From assembly GCF_002237655.1 (NCBI RefSeq), contig NZ_NOKT01000009.1, positions 186,001 through 250,000 on the forward strand: a stretch of 64,000 nucleotides of DNA, written 5' to 3'. Below the pieces are notes generated by a model, which saw only the letters and a program-made list of their open reading frames with translations, was not told the DNA's origin and did not search any database. A program made the position numbers and the translations under genes. Every line of letters begins with the position of its first letter. Position 1 is the stretch's first letter. Origin of the DNA: Streptomyces sp. XY006 (GTDB lineage: Bacteria; Actinomycetota; Actinomycetes; Streptomycetales; Streptomycetaceae). Of this stretch, positions 31,539 through 42,140 are shown one piece after another.

Positions 31539-34012
31539 TCGGTCCCCCTCGCCAGCTGACCGGCGGCCGGGGTGGGCCCGCCGCCCTTGTAGACGACCCG
31601 CCACAGGGCCGACTTGGAGTCGGAGGTGAAGAAGCCGCGCCCGTAGTCGAGGACGTACAGCGCGCCGTCCGGACCGAACTTCCAGTCCATCAGGTTCTTG
31701 ATGCCGTCGTTGCCGACCGGCACGATCTTCTTCAGCGACTCCGCGTGCACCGGCAGACCGCCGTCTCCTTGGGTCTTCGGGTCCAGCAGCACCGCGTGGC
31801 GCGGCTGGTCGGCGTCGTAGAAGTCGCCGACGAACCATTTGCCGTCCCAGTAGGCCGGCCACTTGACGGTGCTGTCGGCCGCGACCGCGTCGGACCGGTA
31901 CACCGGCCCGTTCATGGCCGCCTGGCCGCCGCCCTTGAGCCAGGGCAGCCTGTACGTGGCCTCCTCCGGCTTGTAGGAGGGGACCCCGTTCGCGTCCCGC
32001 GGGTAGTCCGGCGCGCCGCCCGAGGGCGAGTACCAGATGTTGTTGCCGGTCACCGGCGGCAGGTTGACCAGGCCGTCGTTGTTCGGCGACTCGTTCTTCG
32101 GGTGGTCGCAGTCGTACCAGCCCAGCGGCTTGGACGGGTCCGGCAGATTGCGGTCCCGGTACGGCTGCTTGTTGCCCATGCAGTACGGCCAGCCGCGGTT
32201 GCCCGCCTTCGTGATGGCGGCGAACGTGTCGTACTTGGCCGGACCCCAGGTGGTCGAGGGCGAGCCCGCGTCCGGTCCGACCCAGCCCGCGTAGAGCACG
32301 TCGGTCGACTTGTCGACGAAGATGCGCGCCGGGTTGCGCACGCCCATCACATAGATCTCGCCGCGCGTCTTGCCGCCGCCCTCGTCGGTCTCCTTGCCGG
32401 TGAAGAGGTTGCCCTCGGGCAGTGTGTACGTGCCGTCCGGCTCCGGGTGGATGCGCAGGATCTTGCCGTTGAGGTTGTTGGTGTTGCCGGCCGTGCGGCG
32501 CGCGTCCGCGAACGAGACGCCCTTGTAGTTCGGCTCCGGGTTGTTGCCGGAGTAACCGCCGCTGAAGCCACTGGAGTTGTTGTCACCGGTGGCGATGTAC
32601 AGGTTGCCCTTGGAGTCCCAGGCCATCCCGCCGCCCGCGTGGCAGCAACTGTGGATCTGCACCGGCCACTTCAGCAGCACCTTCTCACTGGCGAGGTCCA
32701 GTTTGCTGGTGGCCTGGTCGAGCGTGAACCGGGAGACCCGCCGCTCCGCCATGCGCGTCTCGCGGTTGATCCGCTCGTGCGGCGTGTAGTGCAGGTACAC
32801 CCACCCGTTCTGCGCGAACTTCGGGTCCAGCTCGATGCCGAGCAGGCCCTCCTCGACCTTGACCAGTTCGTCGCCGCCGCCCTTGTTGCCGAAGACGGTC
32901 AGCGCGCCGGCCAGGGTGACCTGCTTGGTCTTCGGGTCGTAGACGTGGATCTCGCCCTTGCCCTTGCCGATGTCCGGGTTGTTCCAGTCGGTGATCACCG
33001 GCTGCGAGGAGTCGGCCCCGCCCCGGCCGATGTAGAAGACCCGGCCGTCGGGGGCGGTGACCAGCCCGTGCGGCTCGCCGATCTGGTCGTTCTGCCCCGG
33101 CTGGTTGGGCTTGGTGAGCCGCTCCGCCGCGTAGTTGGCGTTGATGGCCGCCTTGCAGTCGGCCTGCTCCAGCCGGGTCGTCCACATCAGCGCGCCGCGC
33201 AGATGGGCCCGGAAGTCGGTCTCGTCGTACGACGACACCGTGCCGCCCATGCCCGTGTAGAAGGAGCGGCCGCCGTCGTAGTCCCGGCACCAGCTGACCG
33301 GGTGATCCGAGCCGTTGGCACCCGTGCCCGGCTGGTACGTCGACTCCCGCACCCGGGCCACGGTGTGGACGTCGCCCGAGGGGTTCTTCACCCAGTTCAG
33401 CCACTTGTCCGGGCGCTTCCACTGCACCGGCAGGTCCTTGGTGGCCGGGTGCCGGCGGTCGCCGACCTCCACGGTCGCCCGCTGCACCGCCGCCGGGCTC
33501 GACGCGGCCGGACGGGCACCCACCAGACCGGTGAACCAGTCCGAGTACGGCTCCGCGCGCGCCGCGTCATGGATGCCGACGAACCCGCCGCCGGCCTCCA
33601 TGTACGCCTCCAGGCCCGCCTCCTGCTCCGGGTCGAGGACGTCGCCCCCGCCGGTCAGGAACACGATCGCGTTGAAGCGGCCGAGCCTCGTGTCGTCGGT
33701 GAACACCGAGGCGTCGCCGGTGGCCTGCACCTTGAAGCGCCCTTCGGCCGGGCCGGTCAGCCCGATGTCCTCGACGGCCTCGATCGCGGCGTTCACGACC
33801 GGCGACTCCTCGCCGGCCGCGGAACCGTGGAAGATCAGCACCCGTACATTGGCGCCGCCCGGCGGCGACTTGATCGACATCGTTGTCAAGGGTGGTTCCG
33901 GATAGGGACGCGCACTCGCGGCCGGTCCGGACAGCAGCCCGGCGGTCACGACACCGGCGGCCACCGAGGCCGCCCAGACGCGTCTTTTCTTGCTCAGCCC
34001 TCGTAAGTGCAT
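31535..34012 (-). CDS. Secreted ThuA domain / PQQ-type sugar dehydrogenase fusion
   Basis: The 825-residue protein has a signal peptide (RVWAASVAAGVVTAGLLSG). A ThuA-like (type-1 glutamine amidotransferase-fold) domain follows at residues about 45-290 (VRVLIFHGSAAGEESP; IVFLTGGGDVLDPEQEAGLEAY in pieces). Then comes a glucose/sorbosone dehydrogenase beta-propeller (about 320-815; EEGLLGIELDPKFAQNGWVY; GGGMAWDSKGNLYIATGDN; GPDGALYVLDYGRGFF). It would oxidise a sugar at the cell surface, probably with PQQ; substrate and cofactor are unproved. ATG at 34012 with AGGAGGT five bases upstream. The third codon is TTA (34004-34006), the rare Leu codon read by bldA tRNA, so translation should be developmentally gated. 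Confidence 0.87.
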   Translation of the reverse strand: MHLRGLSKKRRVWAASVAAGVVTAGLLSGPAASARPYPEPPLTTMSIKSPPGGANVRVLIFHGSAAGEESPVVNAAIEAVEDIGLTGPAEGRFKVQATGDASVFTDDTRLGRFNAIVFLTGGGDVLDPEQEAGLEAYMEAGGGFVGIHDAARAEPYSDWFTGLVGARPAASSPAAVQRATVEVGDRRHPATKDLPVQWKRPDKWLNWVKNPSGDVHTVARVRESTYQPGTGANGSDHPVSWCRDYDGGRSFYTGMGGTVSSYDETDFRAHLRGALMWTTRLEQADCKAAINANYAAERLTKPNQPGQNDQIGEPHGLVTAPDGRVFYIGRGGADSSQPVITDWNNPDIGKGKGEIHVYDPKTKQVTLAGALTVFGNKGGGDELVKVEEGLLGIELDPKFAQNGWVYLHYTPHERINRETRMAERRVSRFTLDQATSKLDLASEKVLLKWPVQIHSCCHAGGGMAWDSKGNLYIATGDNNSSGFSGGYSGNNPEPNYKGVSFADARRTAGNTNNLNGKILRIHPEPDGTYTLPEGNLFTGKETDEGGGKTRGEIYVMGVRNPARIFVDKSTDVLYAGWVGPDAGSPSTTWGPAKYDTFAAITKAGNRGWPYCMGNKQPYRDRNLPDPSKPLGWYDCDHPKNESPNNDGLVNLPPVTGNNIWYSPSGGAPDYPRDANGVPSYKPEEATYRLPWLKGGGQAAMNGPVYRSDAVAADSTVKWPAYWDGKWFVGDFYDADQPRHAVLLDPKTQGDGGLPVHAESLKKIVPVGNDGIKNLMDWKFGPDGALYVLDYGRGFFTSDSKSALWRVVYKGGGPTPAAGQLARGTE

Positions 34013-34201
34013 GGGCACCTCCTCGGTCACAGCAACACCGCCAAGGAAGCTAGACCCCTTTGCCCATCCCGCCAATACCTATGACCGGGATGACCCCAAC
34101 TTTGTCTTGAGTGTGGATAAACGGGAGCGCGACCGGTACCGTCTCACCGGTTCATCACAGGTACGCCTCCGTAAAAGCCTTACCAGGGTGGGGAGTTCCG
34201 C

Positions 34202-35203
34202 ATGGACAGACGCAGCTTCAACCGGCGTGTGCTGCTGGGCGGCGCGGCCGTCGCGACATCGTTGTCCGTGGCGCCCGAGGCCATCAGCGCCGACGGACCG
34301 GCGAAGACGGCACCCGCCGGAGGCGAGGTGAAGCGCATCAGGATGTACGCCGAGAAGCTGGCGGACGGTCAGATGGGCTACGGCCTGGAGAAGGGCAAGG
34401 CCACCGTCCCCGGCCCGCTGATCGAACTCAACGAAGGCGACACCCTGCACGTCGAGTTCGAGAACACCATGGACGTGCCGGTGAGCCTGCACGTGCACGG
34501 CCTGGACTACGAGATCACCAGCGACGGCACGAAGATGAACCGCAGTCATGTCGAGCCGGGCGGCACCCGCACCTACACCTGGCGCACCCACGCCCCGGGC
34601 CGCCGCAAGGACGGCACCTGGCGGGCGGGCAGCGCGGGTTACTGGCACTACCACGACCACGTCGTCGGCACGGACCACGGCACCGTCGGACTGCAGAAGG
34701 GCCTGTTCGGGCCGGTCATCGTCCGCCGCAAGGGCGACGTCCTGCCGGACCGCACGCACACGGTCGTCTTCAACGACATGCGCATCAACAACAAGGCGCC
34801 GCACTCCGGGCCGAACTTCGAGGCCACGGTGGGCGACCGGGTCGAGTTCATCGTGATCACGCACGGCGAGTTCTACCACACGTTCCACATGCACGGTCAC
34901 CGCTGGGCGGACAACCGCACCGGCATGCTGACCGGCCCCGACGACCCGAGCCAGGTCATCGACAACAAGATCACCGGCCCGGCCGACTCCTTCGGCTTCC
35001 AGGTGATCGCGGGGGAGGGGGTCGGCGCCGGCGCCTGGATGTACCACTGCCATGTGCAGAGCCACTCCGACATGGGCATGGTGGGACTGTTCCTGGTGAA
35101 GAAGCCGGACGGGACCATCCCCGGCTACGACCCGCACGAGCACGCACACGGGCAGGCGGAGGAGCCGGCGGACGCGGGACAGGAGGCAGGACACCACCAC
35201 TGA
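34202..35203 (+). CDS. Two-domain multicopper oxidase (small laccase, SLAC/EpoA type)
   Basis: The 333-residue protein has a twin-arginine signal ([16 protein letters not shown]) and the four copper-binding clusters of laccases: [18 protein letters not shown] and [12 protein letters not shown]. Its length is that of two-domain laccases, which act as trimers and oxidise phenolics using oxygen. The C terminus is His-rich (GHHH). ATG at 34202 with GGGGAG upstream. It is divergent from the ThuA gene across 189 bp. In S. coelicolor the SLAC gene occupies the equivalent locus, from memory. Confidence 0.94.
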   Translation: MDRRSFNRRVLLGGAAVATSLSVAPEAISADGPAKTAPAGGEVKRIRMYAEKLADGQMGYGLEKGKATVPGPLIELNEGDTLHVEFENTMDVPVSLHVHGLDYEITSDGTKMNRSHVEPGGTRTYTWRTHAPGRRKDGTWRAGSAGYWHYHDHVVGTDHGTVGLQKGLFGPVIVRRKGDVLPDRTHTVVFNDMRINNKAPHSGPNFEATVGDRVEFIVITHGEFYHTFHMHGHRWADNRTGMLTGPDDPSQVIDNKITGPADSFGFQVIAGEGVGAGAWMYHCHVQSHSDMGMVGLFLVKKPDGTIPGYDPHEHAHGQAEEPADAGQEAGHHH

Positions 35204-35232
35204 CGGGCGCGTGCCACCGCCGAGACGGAGGC

Positions 35233-35244
35233 GAGAGCGCTCTC
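35233..35244. promoter_or_regulatory. LacI-type operator upstream of the LacI gene
   Basis: GAGAGCGCTCTC is a perfect 12-bp palindrome with the central CG typical of LacI/GalR sites. It lies 58 bp before the LacI-family gene, just after the laccase stop. Probably autoregulatory. Confidence 0.65.
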
Positions 35245-35301
35245 ACCCGGCGGCGCGCCCGGGGCTATCCTGATCCGCAGCCGCAGGTGAGGAGCCCCGA
35301 A

Positions 35302-36339
35302 GTGACCGACACAGCGCCGCGTCCCACCCTGGAGGCCGTGGCCGCCCGGGCCGGTGTCTCGCGGGCCACCGTCTCCCGCGTGGTCAACGGCGGGGACGGG
35401 GTGCGGGACGTCCTCGTCGAGCGGGTCCGCAAGGCCGTGGAGGAGCTGGGCTACGTGCCCAACCAGGCCGCCCGCTCCCTGGTGACCCGGCGGCACGACG
35501 CGGTCGCCGTCGTCGTCGCCGAACCGGAGAGCCGCGTCTTCGCCGACCCGTTCTTCGCACTCCAGCTGCGCGGCATCAGCAAGGAGCTCACGGCCCACGA
35601 CAACCAGCTCGTGCTGCTCCTGACGGAGGGCCGCGACGACCACGCCCGGGTCGCCCGGTATCTCGCCGGCGGTCACGTCGACGGGGCGCTCGTCTTCTCC
35701 CTGCACCTCGACGACCCGCTGCCGGAGCTGATCCAGCGGGCCGGAGTGCCCACCGTCTTCGGCGGGCGGCCGGGCTGGAGCGGCGGCCGGCGCGACGTGG
35801 TCTACGTCGACAGTGACAACCGCGGCGGCGCCCGCGACGCCGTCCGCCACCTGGCCGGCCTCGGCCGCACCCGGATCGCGCATCTCACCGGCGCCCTGGA
35901 CCAGACCTCGGCGGTGGACCGGCTGGACGGCTACCGGGACGTCATGGCGGACGCCGACCCGCGGCTGATCGCCGAGGCCGACTTCACCCCGGCCGGGGGC
36001 GAGCGGGCGATGCGCGAGCTGCTCGACCGCTGCCCGGACCTGGACGCGGTGTTCGCCGCGAACGACCTCATGGCCTCCGGCGCGCTGCGCGTCCTGCGCG
36101 AGTCCGGCCGCCGCGTCCCGGACGACGTGGCCGTCATCGGCTTCGACGACCTGCAGCCCGTCGCCGAGCAGACCGACCCGCCCCTGACGACGGTCCGCCA
36201 GGACATCGAGGAGATGGGCCGCCTCATGGCCCGCCTCCTGCTGCGCGGCCTCGACCCCGACCACCGCCGGGAGGACACCCCCGACACGCCGTCCAGCGTG
36301 GTCCTGCCGACGACGCTGGTACGGCGGGGATCGGCCTAG
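35302..36339 (+). CDS. LacI/GalR-family transcriptional regulator
   Basis: The 345-residue protein has the N-terminal HTH and hinge (LEAVAARAGVSRATVSRVVNG; ELGYVPNQAARSLVTRR) and a periplasmic-binding-protein-like sugar sensor domain (VFADPFFALQLRGISKEL; VFAANDLMASGALRVL; DVAVIGFDD). It starts at a GTG with GAGGAG upstream. It probably represses a sugar-responsive gene set, including itself through the palindrome at 35233. Control of the neighbouring laccase or sugar dehydrogenase genes is possible but no matching site is seen in the 34.0-34.2 kb interval. Confidence 0.92.
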   Translation: MTDTAPRPTLEAVAARAGVSRATVSRVVNGGDGVRDVLVERVRKAVEELGYVPNQAARSLVTRRHDAVAVVVAEPESRVFADPFFALQLRGISKELTAHDNQLVLLLTEGRDDHARVARYLAGGHVDGALVFSLHLDDPLPELIQRAGVPTVFGGRPGWSGGRRDVVYVDSDNRGGARDAVRHLAGLGRTRIAHLTGALDQTSAVDRLDGYRDVMADADPRLIAEADFTPAGGERAMRELLDRCPDLDAVFAANDLMASGALRVLRESGRRVPDDVAVIGFDDLQPVAEQTDPPLTTVRQDIEEMGRLMARLLLRGLDPDHRREDTPDTPSSVVLPTTLVRRGSA

Positions 36340-37136
36340 GCCTGCCCGGCCCGGCTCTGTGAGGGCTCGCTGCGGATCACCGCGAAGCGGGCGCCGTAGG
36401 GGTCGGTGAGCCTGGCGATGCGGCCGACCTCCGGCACGTCCGTGGGGGGCATGCGGACGGTGCCGCCACGCTCCCGGGCGGCGGCGACGACGGCGTCCGG
36501 GTCGGCGGCCTCGAAGTAGGGAAGCCAGTGGGGCTCCTGCTCGGCCGGGTCGTCGGCGAGGGCCACGACCCCGCCGAACATGGCGTCCTCGCCCTCCCCG
36601 GCGGGGCCGAACGTGGTGTACGTGCCGCCGGGCATGTCGACGCCGTAGGTCTCCAGACCGAGCACCGAGTGGTAGAAGGCGGCCGCGGCCGGGACGTCCG
36701 CCGTGTACAGCTCGGTCCAGCACAGCGCGCCGGGTTCCCCGACGACGTCGAGGCCCTGGTTGCGTCCCGGCTGCCACAGCCCGAACGGCACCCCGGCCCG
36801 GTCGGCGAGGATCGCCGTCCGGCCCAGGTCCTGGACGTCCATGGGCGGCAGCAGCACCGAGCCGCGTGCCTGCCGGGCCGCCTCGGCCGTGGCGTCCGCG
36901 TCCGGCGCCTGGAAGTACACCGTCCAGGAGGGCGGCCCCTGTTCCGGCGTGGTCTGCATGCCGCCGGCGACGGTCCGGCCGCCGAGCTGGAAGAGGCCGT
37001 ACCCGCCGACCTCGGGCCCGCCCGGCTGGAAGCGCCAGCCGAACAGGGCTTCGTAGAAGGCCGTCGCGCCGTCGATGTCGGGGGTGCCGAGATCGACCCA
37101 GTTCGGAGCGCCGGTGACATAACGGGTGGTGAGCAT
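36336..37136 (-). CDS. VOC-family protein with two glyoxalase-like domains
   Basis: The 266-residue protein has two vicinal-oxygen-chelate modules. The first begins TGAPNWVDLGTPDIDGATAF, and the second has CWTELYTADVPAAAAFYHSV and the end RIARLTDPYGARFAVI. Such proteins include glyoxalase, dioxygenase and drug-binding resistance members; here the substrate is unknown. The ATG at 37136 is the start of homology. It overlaps the end of the convergent LacI gene by 4 bp. Confidence 0.88.
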   Translation of the reverse strand: MLTTRYVTGAPNWVDLGTPDIDGATAFYEALFGWRFQPGGPEVGGYGLFQLGGRTVAGGMQTTPEQGPPSWTVYFQAPDADATAEAARQARGSVLLPPMDVQDLGRTAILADRAGVPFGLWQPGRNQGLDVVGEPGALCWTELYTADVPAAAAFYHSVLGLETYGVDMPGGTYTTFGPAGEGEDAMFGGVVALADDPAEQEPHWLPYFEAADPDAVVAAARERGGTVRMPPTDVPEVGRIARLTDPYGARFAVIRSEPSQSRAGQA

Positions 37137-37310
37137 CCTCGCCCTCCTCGCACAGGGGCCCGTCCGCCTGCACTGCCGAGTCTCGCACCGCCGGCCGGCG
37201 CGTGCCGTGCCGCCGCGCGGCCGGACGCGTGCTCGGCGGTCCCGCGCGCCGCCGTGCACCGGCCCGTCCGGCGGGCGACGATCGACCCCGGCCGGAGGTC
37301 CCTGAACGCG

Positions 37311-37331
37311 GCGTTGATCGGGCGTTGATCG
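37311..37331. promoter_or_regulatory. Adjacent direct repeats upstream of the WhiB-like gene
   Basis: GCGTTGATCG occurs at 37311-37320 and again at 37322-37331, 33 bp before the WhiB-like ATG. An 11-bp (one helical turn) phase suggests side-by-side protein binding or a promoter element. Confidence 0.45.
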
Positions 37332-37363
37332 AACGTTTTCCACCGCCCGGAACGCTTCCGGTC

Positions 37364-37609
37364 ATGCACATCGACACGATCACCTCGCCCGAACTCGCCT
37401 GGCAGCAGGAAGCGTTGTGCGCGCAGACCGGGGCGGAGTTCTTCTTCCCCGAGCCCGGCAGTTCGGTGCGGGAGGCGAAGCGGATCTGCGGGCTGTGCCC
37501 GATCCGCCCGGCCTGCCTGGAGTACGCGCTGGACCACGACGAGCGCTTCGGCGTCTGGGGCGGGATGTCGGAGAAGGAGCGGCTGGAGCTGCGCCGGGCG
37601 GCGCGGTAG
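37364..37609 (+). CDS. WhiB-like iron-sulfur transcription factor
   Basis: The 81-residue protein has the four cluster-binding Cys of the Wbl family (EALCAQTG, then CGLCPIRPAC) and the G(V/I)WGG turn (FGVWGGMSEKERLELRR). It is very short, with a minimal basic tail. Wbl proteins bind a 4Fe-4S cluster and sigma factor region 4 to regulate development or resistance. From the locus order it may be the wblJ equivalent, but this rests on memory of S. coelicolor. ATG at 37364; the upstream frame extension is non-homologous. Confidence 0.92.
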   Translation: MHIDTITSPELAWQQEALCAQTGAEFFFPEPGSSVREAKRICGLCPIRPACLEYALDHDERFGVWGGMSEKERLELRRAAR

Positions 37610-37647
37610 CCGCAGCGGCTGACGCGGCCCCCGCCGCCACGCGACGA

Positions 37648-37680
37648 AGGCCCCCGGCCGCCCGTGGCGGCAGGGGGCCT
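37648..37680. terminator. Strong bidirectional hairpin terminator between wbl and desaturase genes
   Basis: Outer arms AGGCCCCC and GGGGGCCT and inner arms GCCGCC and GGCGGC stack into a nearly continuous 14-bp stem with a 3-base loop. It is 39 bp after the WhiB-like stop and 24 bp from the desaturase stop. Confidence 0.8.
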
Positions 37681-37704
37681 CAGGTCGTGGGCGCCGGGGC
37701 GGCG

Positions 37705-38682
37705 TCAGGCGCCGGCGCGGGCCGCCATGCGGGCCTTGCGCGCGGCCAGCTTCTCGTCGAACTTGGCGGCCTCGGTGTCCAGGCCGTTCATGTACAGGCC
37801 GAGCTCCTCCTGTGCCTTGCGGCCCTCCGGGCCCAGGCCGTCGATCTCCATGATCTTCAGGAAGCGCAGCACGGGCTGCAGCACGTCGTCGTGGTGGATG
37901 CGCAGGTTGTAGACCTCGCCGATCGCCATCTGCGCGGCGGCCCGCTCGAAGCCGGGGATGCCGTGACCGGGCATCCGGAAGTCGACGACCACGTCCCGGA
38001 CGGCCTGCATGGTCAGGTCGGGGGCGAGCTCGAACGCCGCCTTCAGCAGGTTCCGGTAGAAGACCATGTGCAGGTTCTCGTCGGTCGCGATGCGGGCCAG
38101 CATGCGGTCGCAGACCGGGTCGCCGGACTGGTGGCCGGTGTTGCGGTGGGAGATGCGGGTGGCGAGCTCCTGGAAGGCGACGTAGGCGACCGAGTGCAGC
38201 ATCGAGTGCCGGTGGTCGTGCTCGAAGCCCTCACTCATGTGGGCCATCCGGAACTGCTCCAGCTTGTCCGGGTCGACGGCGCGCGAGGTGAGCAGGTAGT
38301 CGCGCATCACGATGCCGTGCCGGCCCTCCTCGGCGGTCCAGCGGTGCACCCAGGTGCCCCAGGCGCCGTCGCGGCCGAACAGGGAGGCGATCTCGTGGTG
38401 GTAGCTGGGCAGGTTGTCCTCGGTCAGCAGGTTGACCACCAGCGCGATGCGGCCGATCTCGGTGACCTTGGACTGCTCCTTCTCCCAGGCCTCGCCGTCC
38501 TCGAAGAGACCGGGGAAGTTGCGCCCGTCGCTCCACGGCACGTACTCGTGCGGCATCCAGTCCTTGGCGACCTGCAGATGCCGGTCGAGTTCCTTCTCGA
38601 CCACTTCCTCCAGCGCGTACAGCAGCTGAGCGTCGGTCCAGGTGCCGGCGGGGCTGCCGAGGTGGGGAGCGGTGATCGTCAT
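37705..38682 (-). CDS. Acyl-[acyl-carrier-protein] desaturase (soluble diiron)
   Basis: The 325-residue protein carries the diiron ligand motifs of the stearoyl-ACP desaturase family: Glu in LEEVVEKELDRH, EEGRH in WTAEEGRHGIVMRDY, and DENLH in IATDENLHMVFY. It introduces a double bond into acyl-ACP using oxygen and reduced ferredoxin. I chose the ATG at 38682 (GGAGAG three to eight bases upstream); an ATG six codons upstream is less well placed. The promoter region has four copies of a CGTAGG-type motif, suggesting tight repression. Confidence 0.93.
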   Translation of the reverse strand: MTITAPHLGSPAGTWTDAQLLYALEEVVEKELDRHLQVAKDWMPHEYVPWSDGRNFPGLFEDGEAWEKEQSKVTEIGRIALVVNLLTEDNLPSYHHEIASLFGRDGAWGTWVHRWTAEEGRHGIVMRDYLLTSRAVDPDKLEQFRMAHMSEGFEHDHRHSMLHSVAYVAFQELATRISHRNTGHQSGDPVCDRMLARIATDENLHMVFYRNLLKAAFELAPDLTMQAVRDVVVDFRMPGHGIPGFERAAAQMAIGEVYNLRIHHDDVLQPVLRFLKIMEIDGLGPEGRKAQEELGLYMNGLDTEAAKFDEKLAARKARMAARAGA

Positions 38683-38720
38683 GGACTCTCCAGGGGACAT
38701 GCGTACGAGCGGTGAGCTGG

Positions 38721-38771
38721 AACCTACGGCATCGTAGGCTACGTTTCCGTAGGTTACGAGTCCGTAGGTTA
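38721..38771. promoter_or_regulatory. Four-copy CGTAGG/CCTACG operator array upstream of the desaturase gene
   Basis: AACCTACGG (38721-38729), CGTAGG (38733-38738) and TCCGTAGGTTA twice (38746-38756 and 38761-38771, 15 bp apart) form inverted and direct repeats of one core. AACCTACGG pairs perfectly with CCGTAGGTT. This is probably a lipid-responsive repressor site; the regulator is not next to it. Confidence 0.65.
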
Positions 38772-38868
38772 AGAGCCTCGTAAAGGCCGCTGATCAGCGC
38801 GGCCGTCCCCGGGTGCCGCGGGGCGCGGACCCGCAGGTCGGCGGCCCGGAAGCGGAGGCACCGGCTCC

Positions 38869-39645
38869 TCAGACGTAGAGCTCCCGCAGCCGGACCGAGA
38901 GACATGTCACACAGCCTTCGAGCTTCTCGAACTCGCTGATGTCCACGACGACCGGTTCGTACCCGAGGTCGGAGAAGAGGTCGGCGGTCTTCGGGGCGCT
39001 GGCCGCCATCAGCAGTTTGTCGCCGCCCAGCAGGACGACGTGGGCGCCGGCCTCCTCCGGGACGGGCAGAAAGCGGGCGAACAGCGACGGGGCGTCCATC
39101 TTCGGGATGTGGCCGATGACCGTCCCGTCGGGCAGGGCGGTGACCGCCGACTTCAGGTGCAGCACCTTGCTCACGGGGACGGCGACGACCCGGGCGCCGA
39201 GCGGCTCGAACGCGGCGCGCAGCTGCTGGACGCCGGCGGCGTTGGTGCGTCCGCCGCGGCCCACGTACACGGTGTCGCCGATCTTCAGCACGTCCCCGCC
39301 GTCCAGCGTGCCCGGATCCCAGATCCAGTTCACCGAGCAGCCCAGACCGGCCACGGCCTCCTCGACCCCGGCGGTCTCCGCCCGCCGGGAGTCGGCGCCC
39401 GGGCGGGCGATCAGCGCCACGTTCCGGTACATCACGACCGTGTCCTCGACGAACACCGAGTCCGGGCAGTCGTCCGCCGGGTCCACCTCGATGGTCTCCC
39501 AGCCGTGCGTGCGCAGGGCTTGTACGTACGCCTCCCACTGCTCGCCCGCGAGGTCGGCGTCGATCCCCTCCCGCTCGATGTGCGTCACCAGCCCTTCGGC
39601 GAGGCGCGGGCTGGGGCGGCGGACGAGGGCCTTCTTGCTGGGCAC
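38869..39645 (-). CDS. Dimethylarginine dimethylaminohydrolase (DDAH)
   Basis: The 258-residue protein has the amidinotransferase-superfamily fold, with DDCPDSVFVEDTVV at residues about 58-71 binding substrate, LDGGDVL (Asp115 at the usual acidic position), catalytic His163 in VLHLKSAVT and catalytic Cys248 in GCVTCLSVRL. It would hydrolyse methylated arginines to citrulline and methylamines; arginine deiminase-like activity is an alternative. The GTG at 39645 has GGAG eight bases upstream. It stands alone after the hairpins that end the UvrA-like gene. Confidence 0.9.
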   Translation of the reverse strand: MPSKKALVRRPSPRLAEGLVTHIEREGIDADLAGEQWEAYVQALRTHGWETIEVDPADDCPDSVFVEDTVVMYRNVALIARPGADSRRAETAGVEEAVAGLGCSVNWIWDPGTLDGGDVLKIGDTVYVGRGGRTNAAGVQQLRAAFEPLGARVVAVPVSKVLHLKSAVTALPDGTVIGHIPKMDAPSLFARFLPVPEEAGAHVVLLGGDKLLMAASAPKTADLFSDLGYEPVVVDISEFEKLEGCVTCLSVRLRELYV

Positions 39646-39777
39646 GAGCGGGACTCCGTATGGGATGGGACGTGTCGGGACCACACCGACCGGGTTCCCG
39701 GGATCGCCCGGAACCCAACGGGCGTCGGCCGACCATCATGCAGGGCGGGGAGAGCGCAGGACACCCCCGGGAGCCCG

Positions 39778-39853
39778 TGGCGCCACCCGCGGGAGGCGCC
39801 AGGGGCACGGAGCTCCCGGGGCGCCACCCGCGCAGGCGCCACTCACCGGGAGC

Positions 39854-39855
<2 letters not shown>
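39778..39855 (-). terminator. Two tandem strong hairpins at the end of the ABC-F/UvrA-like operon
   Basis: Hairpin A has arms GAGCTCCCGG (39810-39819) and CCGGGAGCTC (39846-39855) enclosing GGCGCC/GGCGCC (39820-39825, 39835-39840) and overlaps the stop region of the UvrA-like gene. Hairpin B has arms TGGCGCC (39778-39784) and GGCGCCA (39795-39801). Shared GGCGCCACCCGCG sequence suggests the two arose by duplication. Confidence 0.75.
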
Positions 39856-42130
<2,275 letters not shown>

Positions 42131-42140
42131 GCACCCGACG

